Source of the DNA: Bradyrhizobium sp. RD5-C2
Lineage (GTDB): Bacteria; Pseudomonadota; Alphaproteobacteria; Rhizobiales; Xanthobacteraceae
Direction: 5' to 3'
DNA length: 64,000 nucleotides
NCBI RefSeq assembly: GCF_019972155.1
Contig: NZ_BOVL01000008.1
Location: forward strand, 47,380-111,379
Shown: positions 34,190-42,081 of the stretch, piece after piece
Layout of the letters: each line of letters begins with the position of its first letter
Position numbering within the stretch: the first letter of the stretch is position 1
Position numbers and translations under genes: made by a program
Notes under the pieces: generated by a model
Told to the model about the DNA's origin: nothing
Databases searched by the model: none
Seen by the model: the letters and a program-made list of their open reading frames with translations, nothing else

Positions 34190-35008
34190 ATGAAATTGCG
34201 CAAATTTGGCTTGGTGCTCTCAATCCTGGCTTATGTCGCAGCGGCACAGGCCGAGCCAGCCGCAACAATTACTGTGGCCTCCACGACTTCGACGGAACAG
34301 TCTGGCCTGTTCGGATATCTCCTGCCGCACTTCACCGAGGCCACGAACATTGTCGTAAAAGTTGTCGCAGTCGGTACCGGCCAGGCGCTGGACATCGGGC
34401 GACGAGGCGATGTCGACGTCGTGTTCGTTCACGACAGGCCGGCCGAAGACAAGTTCATGTCCGAAGGCCAAGGCGTGAAGCGCTTCGACGTCATGTATAA
34501 TGACTTCGTCATCGTCGGACCGAAATCTGATCCGGCCCACGTCGCGGGTGACAAAGATGTTGTCGAAGCACTGCGCAAGATTGCCGCCGCGAAAGCACCC
34601 TTCATATCGCGTGGCGACCGCTCCGGAACGCACGAGGCCGAGCTTCGGCTGTGGAAGCAGGCGGGCATCGACGTGGCGGCCGTGAAGGCCGACTGGTATC
34701 GCGAGATCGGTCAGGGCATGGGACCGGCGCTCAACATGGCATCGTCATCGAACGCCTATCTGCTGTCCGACCGGGGTACATGGCTGTCTTTCAAGAACCG
34801 CGGCGAGTTAGCCATTCTTACCGAAGGCGACAAGCGACTCTTCAACCAATATGGCGTGATGCTGGTGAACCCCGAAAAGCATCCCGCGGTTAAGGCCAAA
34901 GAAGGTCAGGCCTTCATCGACTGGCTGATCTCGCCAATGGGCCAGCAGAGCATCGCCAGTTACAAGGTCGCTGGTGAACAGCTATTTTTCCCCGACGCGC
35001 CCCACTAG
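34190..35008 (+). CDS. tupA: Tungstate-type ABC transporter substrate-binding protein
   Basis: The 272-aa protein has a signal peptide (GLVLSILAYVAAAQA) and a PBP-like domain. ITVASTTSTEQSGLFGYLLP is the oxyanion-binding start typical of TupA, and DVVFVHDRPAEDKFM, FISRGDRSGTHEAELRLWK and GQGMGPALNMAS are also typical of tungstate binders. It would capture tungstate in the periplasm. GGGAGGAG lies just before the ATG at 34190. The permease gene faces it from the other strand, and the two 3' ends overlap by 27 bases. Confidence 0.9.
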   Translation: MKLRKFGLVLSILAYVAAAQAEPAATITVASTTSTEQSGLFGYLLPHFTEATNIVVKVVAVGTGQALDIGRRGDVDVVFVHDRPAEDKFMSEGQGVKRFDVMYNDFVIVGPKSDPAHVAGDKDVVEALRKIAAAKAPFISRGDRSGTHEAELRLWKQAGIDVAAVKADWYREIGQGMGPALNMASSSNAYLLSDRGTWLSFKNRGELAILTEGDKRLFNQYGVMLVNPEKHPAVKAKEGQAFIDWLISPMGQQSIASYKVAGEQLFFPDAPH

Positions 35009-35680
35009 CAAAAACGCAACCGTCGAGACCGCGAGGCTGAGCGCCAGCAAAATCAGACCCAAGCCCAGCGCCAGCGGCAGATCGCCCTTGCTGGTTTCAA
35101 GCGCGATGGCGGTCGTCATCGTCCGTGTGTAGCCGCGAATATTACCGCCGACGATGATGATGGCGCCGACCTCCGCGATGGCCCTTCCGAAAGCTGCGAG
35201 GAACGCTGTTAGCAGCGATGCGCGGCCGAGCGCGAACAACAACGCGATGCTGCGCGACCGTGACAGACCGTCGACGCGCGCAAGGTCAGCGTATTCTGCC
35301 CACAGCAGCGTCGACGGCCTATGCACCAGCGCCACCACAATCGGCGCGGCAAGCAGGGATTGGGCCATGATCATTGCAGTGGGCGTGAACAGGAGGCCGC
35401 CTGACCCGAGCGGACCGGAGCGCGACAGCAACATATACAGAGCGAGGCCGACCACGACCGGCGGCAGCCCGAGAAAGGCATTGGTGAGCACGATGATCGC
35501 CTGGTGGCCGCGAAACTTCGTGATCGCCAGCCACGCGCCGAATGGTGCGCCGACAATCAGCGCGACGATGCTCGCCGATAGGCTTATGCGCAATGACAGC
35601 GCGACGATTCCAAGGAGTTCTGGGTCGAGGCCGCCAATCAGTAGGATTGCAGTACTGATGGATTCCACGAAGTCATTCAT
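34982..35680 (-). CDS. tupB: Tungstate-type ABC transporter permease
   Basis: The 232-aa inner-membrane protein has about five to six hydrophobic segments and the permease EAA-type loop LARVDGLSRSRSIALLFALG. Sequence such as TNAFLGLPPVVVGLALYMLL and GRAIAEVGAIIIVGGNI is TupB-like. The start at 35680 (MNDFVESIST) is where family sequence starts. It is convergent with tupA rather than in one operon, and no ATPase gene (tupC) lies next to it. The sequence upstream in the same frame is not ATPase-like. Confidence 0.88.
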   Translation of the reverse strand: MNDFVESISTAILLIGGLDPELLGIVALSLRISLSASIVALIVGAPFGAWLAITKFRGHQAIIVLTNAFLGLPPVVVGLALYMLLSRSGPLGSGGLLFTPTAMIMAQSLLAAPIVVALVHRPSTLLWAEYADLARVDGLSRSRSIALLFALGRASLLTAFLAAFGRAIAEVGAIIIVGGNIRGYTRTMTTAIALETSKGDLPLALGLGLILLALSLAVSTVAFLLVGRVGEK

Positions 35681-36111
35681 TACAAGCACCGACGCATCAA
35701 GACAATCAGCGGCCCGGCCGCGTTCCGTAAGCACGCGCCGGGCCTGACCAGCGGCTGCGGGAGCGCCGCACGACCGTCTGGCTAGGGCTAGTATGAGACA
35801 CGTCGGCGGCGGCGAAAAGGCAGGCGAACGGCTGGGGTCTGAGCAACGTCCAATTGACCAACTTCTAGCGCGGCGCCGAGGCCAGTCGACAACCTCTAGC
35901 GACTTCCCGCCCGCCCGATTCAGCGGGAGAATGGACGCGATGGCTTCGAAACACCACCCCACTTCTCTCTCGGGCGATGTTTGGCGCGCCATCCGGTGCA
36001 CTTCCGGTGCAATCGTTCCATGCCATTTTGGGGTATGGCCGCCCTCTACAGGAACAAGTGTTCACTTTGTAACTTAGCCATTACCGCATTGGCGCGGCAG
36101 GAGGATGGGGC
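35681..36111. other. Intergenic where a tupC gene would be expected
   Basis: No frame with Walker A or ABC signature sequence is present on either strand. A minus-strand frame is open but reads like non-coding translation (Arg/Ala/Pro-rich). Confidence 0.5.
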
Positions 36112-36507
36112 ATGCTAGAGCAACCGGTATTGCTGATCCTCGTGGTTGAGGACGAAGTATTTATTCAAGAGCTAGTCGAGGAAGCCTTGGCCGACGGAGG
36201 TTTTAAAACAGAATCTGTTTCATCTGGGGAAAAGGCGATCGCCCTCCTCGAAAATGACCAGCAAGAATACCGAGCCCTCATCACTGACATTCATTTGCCT
36301 GGTGCTCTCTCCGGTTGGGATGTCGCGAGGCGCGCAAGAGAGCTTAATGGGCAAATGCCCGTGGTCTACATGACCTCAGGCGCAGCCGATGAGTGGGCCG
36401 CGCAGGGAGTACCAAACAGCATCATTCTGCAAAAGCCTTTCGCGCTCGCGCAGGTCGTGACGGCGATCTCCCAACTACTGAACCAGGTACCCCCGACGCA
36501 AGAGTAA
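36112..36507 (+). CDS. Single-domain response regulator
   Basis: The 131-aa protein is a lone receiver domain: acidic pair E13-D14, phospho-acceptor D59 (ALITDIHLPG), T88 (VVYMTSG) and K108 (LQKPF). There is no output domain, so it acts by protein contact or phosphorelay, as with CpdR- or DivK-like proteins. AGGAGGATGGGG precedes the ATG. No histidine kinase is adjacent. Confidence 0.9.
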   Translation: MLEQPVLLILVVEDEVFIQELVEEALADGGFKTESVSSGEKAIALLENDQQEYRALITDIHLPGALSGWDVARRARELNGQMPVVYMTSGAADEWAAQGVPNSIILQKPFALAQVVTAISQLLNQVPPTQE

Positions 36508-36894
36508 GGCCTGTTGGCGGCCTTCAGCCTAGGTAAAGGTCGCGCAGTTATCGGGAACGTCGCAAGGTTCATCAAAGGCGCGCCCTGCCACCGTGCCCTC
36601 TGGATACTGGCCCCCGACAAAAGCTTTGATGCGGTCTCGCGGATTTGGTGCGGACCACGCGGAACATTTGCACTGGCAAGTAACGTTCGCCTGGTCGAGT
36701 GCAGGTGCTGGCGGTGAACCTGAGCGGGTCGGTTTCCCTTAGCTGCCCGGTGGTTCACCTGGGACGACAGAACCAAATGCATACCGCAACCCGGCACGGG
36801 CCCTCACAGCAGCCCGAGCCGCTCTCGATTTTTTTTTGCAAGCCCTCTTGACACCATCAATTTCTAATTTATTTCCTCGCTCGTCGGTCCGGTT
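36508..36894. other. Intergenic region before hsp20
   Basis: No gene recognised. A run of nine T after CTCGA near 36830 could end transcription from upstream. TTGACA at 36848-36853 is the only good -35-like box for the hsp20 gene, but no -10 at correct spacing is clear. Confidence 0.4.
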
Positions 36895-36991
36895 AGGGTC
36901 GATGTCTGGACGCCAATCGGGTCCAGGCGTAACGGGCACCGGTCGTGTCCGGTGCTTCTCATACCCATCTTGCTCTTTGGAGGATTTGGCT
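36895..36991 (+). promoter_or_regulatory. ROSE-type RNA thermometer in hsp20 5' UTR
   Basis: Directly before the hsp20 ATG lie three hairpins: CTGGAC/GTCCAG (36906-36926), GCACCGG/CCGGTGC (36936-36955), and a final one in which TTGCTC (36970-36975) pairs with the Shine-Dalgarno GGAGGA (36979-36984). TTGCTCTTTGGAGGAT is the conserved ROSE thermosensor. Heat would melt the last hairpin and allow translation. ROSE elements are known to control small heat-shock genes in Bradyrhizobium. Confidence 0.88.
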
Positions 36992-37444
36992 ATGCGCACG
37001 TACGACTTCTCTCCCCTTTTCCGGTCGACGATTGGGTTCGACCGTCTCTTCGATCTGGCCGAAACCGCCCAGCGCGCCACCGAAGATAACTACCCCCCCT
37101 ACAACATCGAACGACTTGCCGATGATCGCTACCAGATCGCGCTCGCAGTCGCGGGCTTCTCGCCGGACGAGATCTCGGTGACCGCCGAGCAGAACGTCCT
37201 GACAATCGAGGGCAACAAGGTCGAGAAAGCAGACAGTGACTATCTCTATCAGGGCATCTCGACCCGGCGATTCAGGCGGCAATTTAGCTTGGCAGACCAT
37301 GTTCTGGTCAAGCACGCCGCGTTCGACAACGGTCTGCTCAAGATCGAGCTGGCGCGCGAAATTCCAGAAGCCATGAAGCCGCGGCGGATTGCGATCAACG
37401 CGACGCCGAGCCGGCCGCAACAGCTCGAATCCGCTGCAGCCTGA
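36992..37444 (+). CDS. Hsp20 small heat-shock protein
   Basis: The 150-aa protein is a class A rhizobial sHsp (IbpA-like): N-terminal MRTYDFSPLFRSTIGFDRLF, alpha-crystallin domain with NIERLADDRYQIALAVAGFS and NVLTIEGNK, and the tail with ARFDNGLLKIEL-like AAFDNGLLKIEL and KPRRIAIN (I-x-I contact). It forms oligomers that hold unfolded proteins. Expression is probably controlled by the ROSE element upstream, and a hairpin follows. Confidence 0.95.
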   Translation: MRTYDFSPLFRSTIGFDRLFDLAETAQRATEDNYPPYNIERLADDRYQIALAVAGFSPDEISVTAEQNVLTIEGNKVEKADSDYLYQGISTRRFRRQFSLADHVLVKHAAFDNGLLKIELAREIPEAMKPRRIAINATPSRPQQLESAAA

Positions 37445-37452
37445 ACGGCGAC

Positions 37453-37483
37453 AAGCCGCGTCCGGGTCTGCCGCACGCGGCTT
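37453..37483 (+). terminator. Hairpin after hsp20
   Basis: AAGCCGCG (37453-37460) and CGCGGCTT (37476-37483) are perfect inverted copies nine bases after the stop. The T-run is poor. Confidence 0.6.
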
Positions 37484-37519
37484 CAACCATCCCATTCTCG
37501 TCTTAGAACGGAGGCAAAC

Positions 37520-37834
37520 ATGCGGCCGACGACCGCGAATGTTAGTTTCTTGAATGTATCTGGTCGACGCGATGCGCGGTTCAATCATCCCCTGGATGTC
37601 GTGGCGGATTTATCCCTGACCACGGAAGAAAAACGCGCTCTGTTGGCGTCCTGGGCGTCGGATGCTGCTACGGTTCCCTCCCGACCAGGCTTGCGGGCTC
37701 CACGCGATCTAAGATCACCAGTCGGGATCGACGCAATTCTTGACGCACTACGTCGCCTCGACAGCGATCCTGATCATCCGCCAGGAGGCAAGCCCTACCG
37801 ACTTCGCTCAACCGCGCGGCCGCTAGCGGCTTAG
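37520..37834 (+). CDS. Small conserved hypothetical protein
   Basis: The 104-aa product contains PLDVVADLSLTTEEKRALLA followed by SWASDA, then a Pro/Arg stretch and IDAILDALRRLD. This arrangement recurs in short rhizobial proteins often found near small heat-shock genes. GGAGG precedes the ATG. No function is known. Confidence 0.75.
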   Translation: MRPTTANVSFLNVSGRRDARFNHPLDVVADLSLTTEEKRALLASWASDAATVPSRPGLRAPRDLRSPVGIDAILDALRRLDSDPDHPPGGKPYRLRSTARPLAA

Positions 37835-37843
37835 GAGGCAGGC

Positions 37844-38146
37844 ATGAACGACATCAACCTCCCAAAACACGTCGTCGACAGAATCGAGGCCCGCTGGTGT
37901 GCCCGACAAGCCTCAACAAAGGGCGAGTTCGTCGACCGCCAGCTCGAACAGCTGCGGGCGCATCGCAACAACATCCGGCGATATCAATGGCTACTCAGCA
38001 CGAAGCTGAACGACCTTGAGCGCAATTACATCGAACGACGCCTGTCCGAGGAATCAACTGCAATTGAAAATCTGGTAGGTGACATTCCTCCTCTCGGCCG
38101 TGAGCAGCCGCTGCTCGACGTCGGCCTTGGATCAAAAAGGGCGTAA
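37844..38146 (+). CDS. Small hypothetical protein, paralogue of 41423-41635
   Basis: The 100-aa product shares a block with the 70-aa protein at 41423: HRNNIRRYQWLLSTKLNDLE here, HRNNIHRYRRLLETQLSALE there, then ERRLSEE-TAIE in both. The N-terminal 35 residues are unique. AGGAGG lies before the ATG, nine bases after the previous stop, so the two genes are probably one operon. Confidence 0.75.
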   Translation: MNDINLPKHVVDRIEARWCARQASTKGEFVDRQLEQLRAHRNNIRRYQWLLSTKLNDLERNYIERRLSEESTAIENLVGDIPPLGREQPLLDVGLGSKRA

Positions 38147-38148
38147 CC

Positions 38149-38328
38149 ATGAGCACGACGCAATTTCTGATACAGGGAAGCCAGAAGATAATCGGTCACT
38201 ATCGGTTTTTGCTCGACACGGCGAAAACGCAGCAGGAGCAGAAGGAGTTGGCGAAGAGGATAGATGAAGAGAATCGAAACCTGGAACGACTGCTTGCTGA
38301 TCTTGCTCGGCCAGCGCAAGCGGCCTGA
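38149..38328 (+). CDS. Small coiled-coil protein
   Basis: The 59-aa product (MSTTQFLIQGSQKIIGHYRF...) has a charged helical centre (QQEQKELAKRIDEENRNLER). It starts two bases after the previous stop and belongs to the same operon. No family is recognised. Confidence 0.65.
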   Translation: MSTTQFLIQGSQKIIGHYRFLLDTAKTQQEQKELAKRIDEENRNLERLLADLARPAQAA

Positions 38329-38375
38329 TCGCTCGTAGTCAATCCGGTGGCAACTTAGAGGGCGAGGCTCAGATC

Positions 38376-38603
38376 ATGAGAACGCCAATATCGGCGAGGG
38401 ACCTGGAATTAATCGCTTTGCGCGAGATTCGCAGCTTTCCCGGCGGCGAATATGTTTGCCATGTGGAAGTTATTCAGGCGAACCCGGATTGGAAACTTCA
38501 CGCGACGGTCAGGGACGGCGCCGATCTCGATCGAATCCAGCACGCGGCGGGAGCCACGGAGTTTAGATTGAAGCATCGGTATGAACTGCGAACCGATTGG
38601 TGA
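38376..38603 (+). CDS. Small hypothetical protein
   Basis: The 75-aa product (MRTPISARDLELIALREIRS) contains GGEYVCHVEVIQANPDWKLH and looks like a compact alpha/beta domain. It is a common type in Bradyrhizobium, without known role. The next gene on the minus strand is the last prophage gene. Confidence 0.65.
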   Translation: MRTPISARDLELIALREIRSFPGGEYVCHVEVIQANPDWKLHATVRDGADLDRIQHAAGATEFRLKHRYELRTDW

Positions 38604-38660
38604 TCGAACCGCGGCAAGGCTGGTTAGTTGCGATCACCGGCAACAGCGCGACGCGCTCGT

Positions 38661-39035
38661 TCACCGCTTATGCATATCAAGGTAGGTGGTCAAAATCCAG
38701 CCGACGCCTCCGCTCAAGAGAGCAGCGAACCAATAAAGCCAACGGCTGAGATTACGAACGCCGGTGGCCTGCGCCTGGACGCTTTGGACGGTCTGGACTG
38801 TTGGTTTCATGTCAGCGATGTCCTTCGTAGCCGTCGCCACCTGCGCGCCCAATGCCGTCATGTCCGCGCGGAGGTCGTCAACCTTCCGATGGAGATCCTT
38901 TCGCCCTTCCGAGGCCTTTTCCTCCATTCGCTGCCATGTCTGCAGCAACGTCGATACCGTAGATTCAAGCCCACCGATCTTAGCGGCCATTTGAAGCAAG
39001 GCAGCATTTAAGCTGCCACTATCATCACCGCTCAT
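38661..39035 (-). CDS. Coiled-coil protein with C-terminal membrane helix (DUF1515-like; holin candidate)
   Basis: The 124-aa protein has a long helical part (LLQMAAKIGGLESTVSTLLQ, KDLHRKVDDLRADMTALGAQ) and a C-terminal hydrophobic segment (WLYWFAALLSGGVGWILTTY). Its ATG overlaps the Rz1-like stop as ATGA. Its place at the end of the lysis cassette makes a holin or lysis-accessory role possible; the topology is not that of a typical holin. Start at 39035. Confidence 0.7.
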   Translation of the reverse strand: MSGDDSGSLNAALLQMAAKIGGLESTVSTLLQTWQRMEEKASEGRKDLHRKVDDLRADMTALGAQVATATKDIADMKPTVQTVQSVQAQATGVRNLSRWLYWFAALLSGGVGWILTTYLDMHKR

Positions 39036-39415
39036 TTCGCGTTCTTTCGCTTGAACAGGCTGAAACCGTGCGCCGGCGCATTCGCCGGCGGCGCGCTCTC
39101 GCAGGCGACGCCGTCCACGCGGCCGATGCCCTCGCGGATGTCCTGGTATTGGCAGACGGCGCGACGCAGGCAGGCATTGACCTTTGCCAGCGCGGCACGG
39201 TCGGTTTTCCAAAGCCGCTCGATCTCGCCGGCGTCGAGCTCGCGGTCCGGCGTATCGACCGGCGCGCGCTCGCAGGCCGCAACGTCCGCCGGCAGCGCCG
39301 GAATGTTCGGCGCGTCCGGAGGCGGAGCCTGCAGCTTGTCGACGCTACCTGACGCCACGCACCCGGCGAGACATGTCGCGAGTAAAACACTTGATAGGAT
39401 TAGCCGGCGTTGCAT
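39032..39415 (-). CDS. Rz1-like spanin lipoprotein
   Basis: The 127-aa product has a lipoprotein signal (LILSSVLLATCLAGC, lipobox LAGC), a Pro-rich stretch (LQAPPPDAPNIPALP) and several cysteines. Its start (39415) lies inside the preceding Rz-like gene in another frame, an overlap of 71 bases typical of Rz/Rz1 pairs. It would be the outer-membrane part of the spanin. Longer than most Rz1 proteins. Confidence 0.75.
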   Translation of the reverse strand: MQRRLILSSVLLATCLAGCVASGSVDKLQAPPPDAPNIPALPADVAACERAPVDTPDRELDAGEIERLWKTDRAALAKVNACLRRAVCQYQDIREGIGRVDGVACESAPPANAPAHGFSLFKRKNAK

Positions 39416-39746
39416 CGATTGCCCCCTGGTTAGACTGGATCTGCGCCTCGGCCGCCGCGGCGCGCTTGGCGTCGCGCTGCTGCAGGGCATTGGCGAAAAC
39501 GAGCTGGCGATCCTTCTCCTCGAGGCGCGCCTGCAATTGAGCATTCTGCGCGGCGACCTGCGCCGCTTCGCACTTGGCCTCTGCCGAGCCAAAGCCGGCG
39601 TTGTAGAGATGCGCGCCGCCGGCGATCGCAGCGCCGCCGGCGACGACGGCCAGGCCGCCAGCGCACAGCGCGCCGGCGGCAAACGGCGAGAGGTTGACGC
39701 CGGCGAGGCCCGCCAGGCGCATGACGATTGCGACGACCCAGCTCAT
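39345..39746 (-). CDS. Rz-like i-spanin
   Basis: The 133-aa product has an N-terminal hydrophobic segment (PFAAGALCAGGLAVVAGGAA) and a helical, Gln/Ala/Arg-rich periplasmic part (NAQLQARLEEKDRQLVFANA), as in phage inner-membrane spanins. The start overlaps the endolysin stop by four bases. Confidence 0.75.
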   Translation of the reverse strand: MSWVVAIVMRLAGLAGVNLSPFAAGALCAGGLAVVAGGAAIAGGAHLYNAGFGSAEAKCEAAQVAAQNAQLQARLEEKDRQLVFANALQQRDAKRAAAAEAQIQSNQGAIDATPANPIKCFTRDMSRRVRGVR

Positions 39747-40993
39747 GCGTGTTTCCCCGCGCGATAGTCAGCCAGGCGGCGCCGCTCGAGCTGGTCAGCA
39801 ACAAACCAGACCAGGACGCCGACGCCGGCGACGACGACCAGGGCGGCGATACCGATCGCGATCGCCTGGATCGCGCCAGGCGTCAGGCCGAGGCCACCCA
39901 CCGCGTCCTTTGCGGCCGAGACCTGCGTCGCGCGGTCTGTAAGCCAGGCGAGCACGCCGGCGCCGCCGAGGCCGCTCGAGCCGCCGAAGATCTTGCCGGC
40001 CCATCCCTTGGCGCGATCGGTCAGCGCGATTGTCTGCGAGCCCTCGTCGCGGAGATCCTCGACGATCGCGCTCGCCCGCGTCTCGGCGACCGGGCGCGGC
40101 GCCTGCGGCTTGCCTAGCTCGGCGATCAGCTGGTCGTCGATCGCAGGCGTCAGCGGCAGGCCGCGCGCGTTGCGATAGGCCAGGATCATTCCCTCGGTCC
40201 GCCCCTGCGGCGATTGCTCGCCGTCGACCTGGCCGACGTCGTAATAGCCGAGTTCGCGCAGCCGGCGCTGCACATACGCGACCGCCTCCGGATCGACCGG
40301 CGCCGGCGTCGTCGCGAGCTTGGCATGCTCTTGCGGATGCGACATTGCGAGGCCGTGCTCGAATAGCGCCGCCTCGTCGTCGCGGCGGATGCGCAGGCCC
40401 TTGCTGTCAGGCCAGAGCCGTTTCATCGACCGGATCAGGCCGGGGATCTTGGCGAGCTCGCCGCTGCCGATCGCCGCCTTGATCTGCCGCATCTCCGACC
40501 AGCGCGGCCCCGGCTTGTTGAAGCCGCCAGCGTCGCGGTTAAAGGCGATCGACAGGATGACGCCCTTACAATCCGGCGAGAGCTCGTCGAAACCAGGCAG
40601 CAGCCGCCGGCAGATCGCCAGATAGCGCGGAATGTCATGGCTCGAGAAAACCTCGAGCGCGACGTCCCAAGGGATGTCGACGACGCCGCGCAGCTTGCGC
40701 GCCAGCTTTTCCGCAGCCGGCCCCGTGACGCCGCAGCACTTCGCCAGCGCCTGCAGCATCGCGTCCGGGATCTTGCGCGACCAATCGGCCAGGAACTGCT
40801 GCCGCGTCGTCTGGCCGACGTCATAGCCGCAGCCAATCGTCACGCCGGACTGTTCGCCAGGCCAGGTCGCGCCGCTCAGATGCTTCGAATACCAGGCCGA
40901 GCTGGTGACCTCGGCGCTGACGATCAGGTCAAAGGTCGCACGGGAGATGCCATGCAAATCGATAGCGCTCGCAGAAATGACTGCGCTGGTCAT
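39743..40993 (-). CDS. Prophage endolysin with peptidoglycan-binding domain and membrane anchor
   Basis: The 416-aa protein has an N-terminal lysozyme-like region (DLIVSAEVTSSAWYSKHLSG, with the candidate catalytic Glu, and TIGCGYDVGQT), a peptidoglycan-binding type 1 repeat (YVQRRLRELGYYDVGQVDGE) and a C-terminal hydrophobic segment (AIQAIAIGIAALVVVAGVGV). Such fusions occur in alphaproteobacterial prophages. It would degrade the cell wall for lysis. It starts the lysis cassette and is followed by Rz/Rz1 with overlapping ends. Confidence 0.85.
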   Translation of the reverse strand: MTSAVISASAIDLHGISRATFDLIVSAEVTSSAWYSKHLSGATWPGEQSGVTIGCGYDVGQTTRQQFLADWSRKIPDAMLQALAKCCGVTGPAAEKLARKLRGVVDIPWDVALEVFSSHDIPRYLAICRRLLPGFDELSPDCKGVILSIAFNRDAGGFNKPGPRWSEMRQIKAAIGSGELAKIPGLIRSMKRLWPDSKGLRIRRDDEAALFEHGLAMSHPQEHAKLATTPAPVDPEAVAYVQRRLRELGYYDVGQVDGEQSPQGRTEGMILAYRNARGLPLTPAIDDQLIAELGKPQAPRPVAETRASAIVEDLRDEGSQTIALTDRAKGWAGKIFGGSSGLGGAGVLAWLTDRATQVSAAKDAVGGLGLTPGAIQAIAIGIAALVVVAGVGVLVWFVADQLERRRLADYRAGKHA

Positions 40994-41072
40994 CGTGATA
41001 GTCCTTGTGTGATGAAACGGGGCCAGGAACAGGTATTCACGGCCGTCGTTAATTCGGCAGAGAGCGCCGAAA

Positions 41073-41255
41073 ATGAAAGCGATGACACCTGGAGATTGCA
41101 GGGACCGTGCCGATCACTACCGGCAGGCCAAAGCGATGGCCAAAGACCACTTTACCCGCCGCTATCTGGCGGCGATGGAGCACAGCTACCGGGTCTTGGC
41201 AGAGAGTGAGGAGGCCTTCGGGAAGGCGCCAAAGTTAGAAGACAAACAGGGCTGA
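41073..41255 (+). CDS. Small hypothetical protein (plus-strand island 1)
   Basis: The 60-aa product (MKAMTPGDCRDRADHYRQAK) is helical with a HFTRRYLAAMEHSYRVLAE segment, a type seen often in Bradyrhizobium. It opens a group of four short plus-strand genes between the endolysin and the tail-fibre genes. A start three codons later (MTPGDC) is equally possible. Confidence 0.65.
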   Translation: MKAMTPGDCRDRADHYRQAKAMAKDHFTRRYLAAMEHSYRVLAESEEAFGKAPKLEDKQG

Positions 41256-41422
41256 AGATCGGCTGGTCAACCTGCCTGTCGGAGATGCCAACGACCCCGA
41301 CAGAGAAGTCTCATCCGCGCCAACCCGGCCTTGACAGTCTGCGCATGTGTTCTAAGTTTTCGACCGGGCAAGGCCCTCCCATTTTTCAAGGAAAATTATA
41401 CGACCGTCAAAGGATGACGACG

Positions 41423-41635
41423 ATGACTGACGAAGATTTTGCGCTGTTGCGGAGCCATCGCAACAACATCCATCGATACCGCAGATTGCTCGAAACCCAG
41501 CTCTCCGCACTTGAGCGTCAGTATTTGGAAAGGCGCCTTTCGGAGGAGCAGACCGCGATAGAAATGCTGTCGAGGTCGATATTTCCTCTCGAGCTGGGCG
41601 CCGTCTCGCGACGATCGCGTCCAGCCACGGCCTAG
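41423..41635 (+). CDS. Small hypothetical protein, paralogue of 37844-38146
   Basis: The 70-aa product shares the HRNNI-x-RY-x-x-LL and LER-x-Y-x-ERRLSEE blocks with the 37844 protein. AAAGGA is spaced eight bases from the ATG at 41423; an ATG at 41414 is an alternative. Role unknown. Confidence 0.7.
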   Translation: MTDEDFALLRSHRNNIHRYRRLLETQLSALERQYLERRLSEEQTAIEMLSRSIFPLELGAVSRRSRPATA

Positions 41636-41647
41636 GCAGCTACGACA

Positions 41648-41836
41648 ATGTTGGACGTCGTCCTGACCGACCGCCATAGACGCGGCTGGGAATGGGAGGT
41701 TCGCGATCCTTCCGGCAAGATACTCCTAGCCGGACGGGAAAAGACCCGACGAGCCGCGAAGTACGCGGGAGACCGGGCCTTGTTCCAACTTCTCGTCACC
41801 GATCCGCAATCAATAGACCTAGAAAGACGAAGGTAG
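41648..41836 (+). CDS. Small hypothetical protein
   Basis: The 62-aa product (MLDVVLTDRHRRGWEWEVRD) predicts a small beta-rich domain followed by a helix (REKTRRAAKYAGDRALFQLL). It is 12 bases after the previous gene, probably one operon. No known family. Confidence 0.6.
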   Translation: MLDVVLTDRHRRGWEWEVRDPSGKILLAGREKTRRAAKYAGDRALFQLLVTDPQSIDLERRR

Positions 41837-41982
41837 GAAGCGCGTTGCCGCTCAGTATCTGCCCTGGGTTCAGCCGGCGGCGCCGGTCAGACCAAGGCGC
41901 TTGCGCGAAAGTCGGGGCAGGTCGATCGGCTTTGACTTACGTCAACGTGTTCGACCCGTGGAGGGAAGAACACCGTGTCGGC

Positions 41983-42081
41983 ATGAAAAGACAAACCGAC
42001 TGGATCACATTACTCGGCTGCGTCGTCATCGCCGCAACCTTGTTGATAGTTGCTTTCGTTCTCACAGCCCAACCCGCTTAG
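41983..42081 (+). CDS. Very small membrane protein (32 aa)
   Basis: The frame encodes MKRQTDWITLLGCVVIAATL then LIVAFVLTAQPA, one membrane helix. GGAGGGAAG lies about 20 bases upstream, a little far. Its stop overlaps the end of the convergent phage gene. Confidence 0.5.
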   Translation: MKRQTDWITLLGCVVIAATLLIVAFVLTAQPA

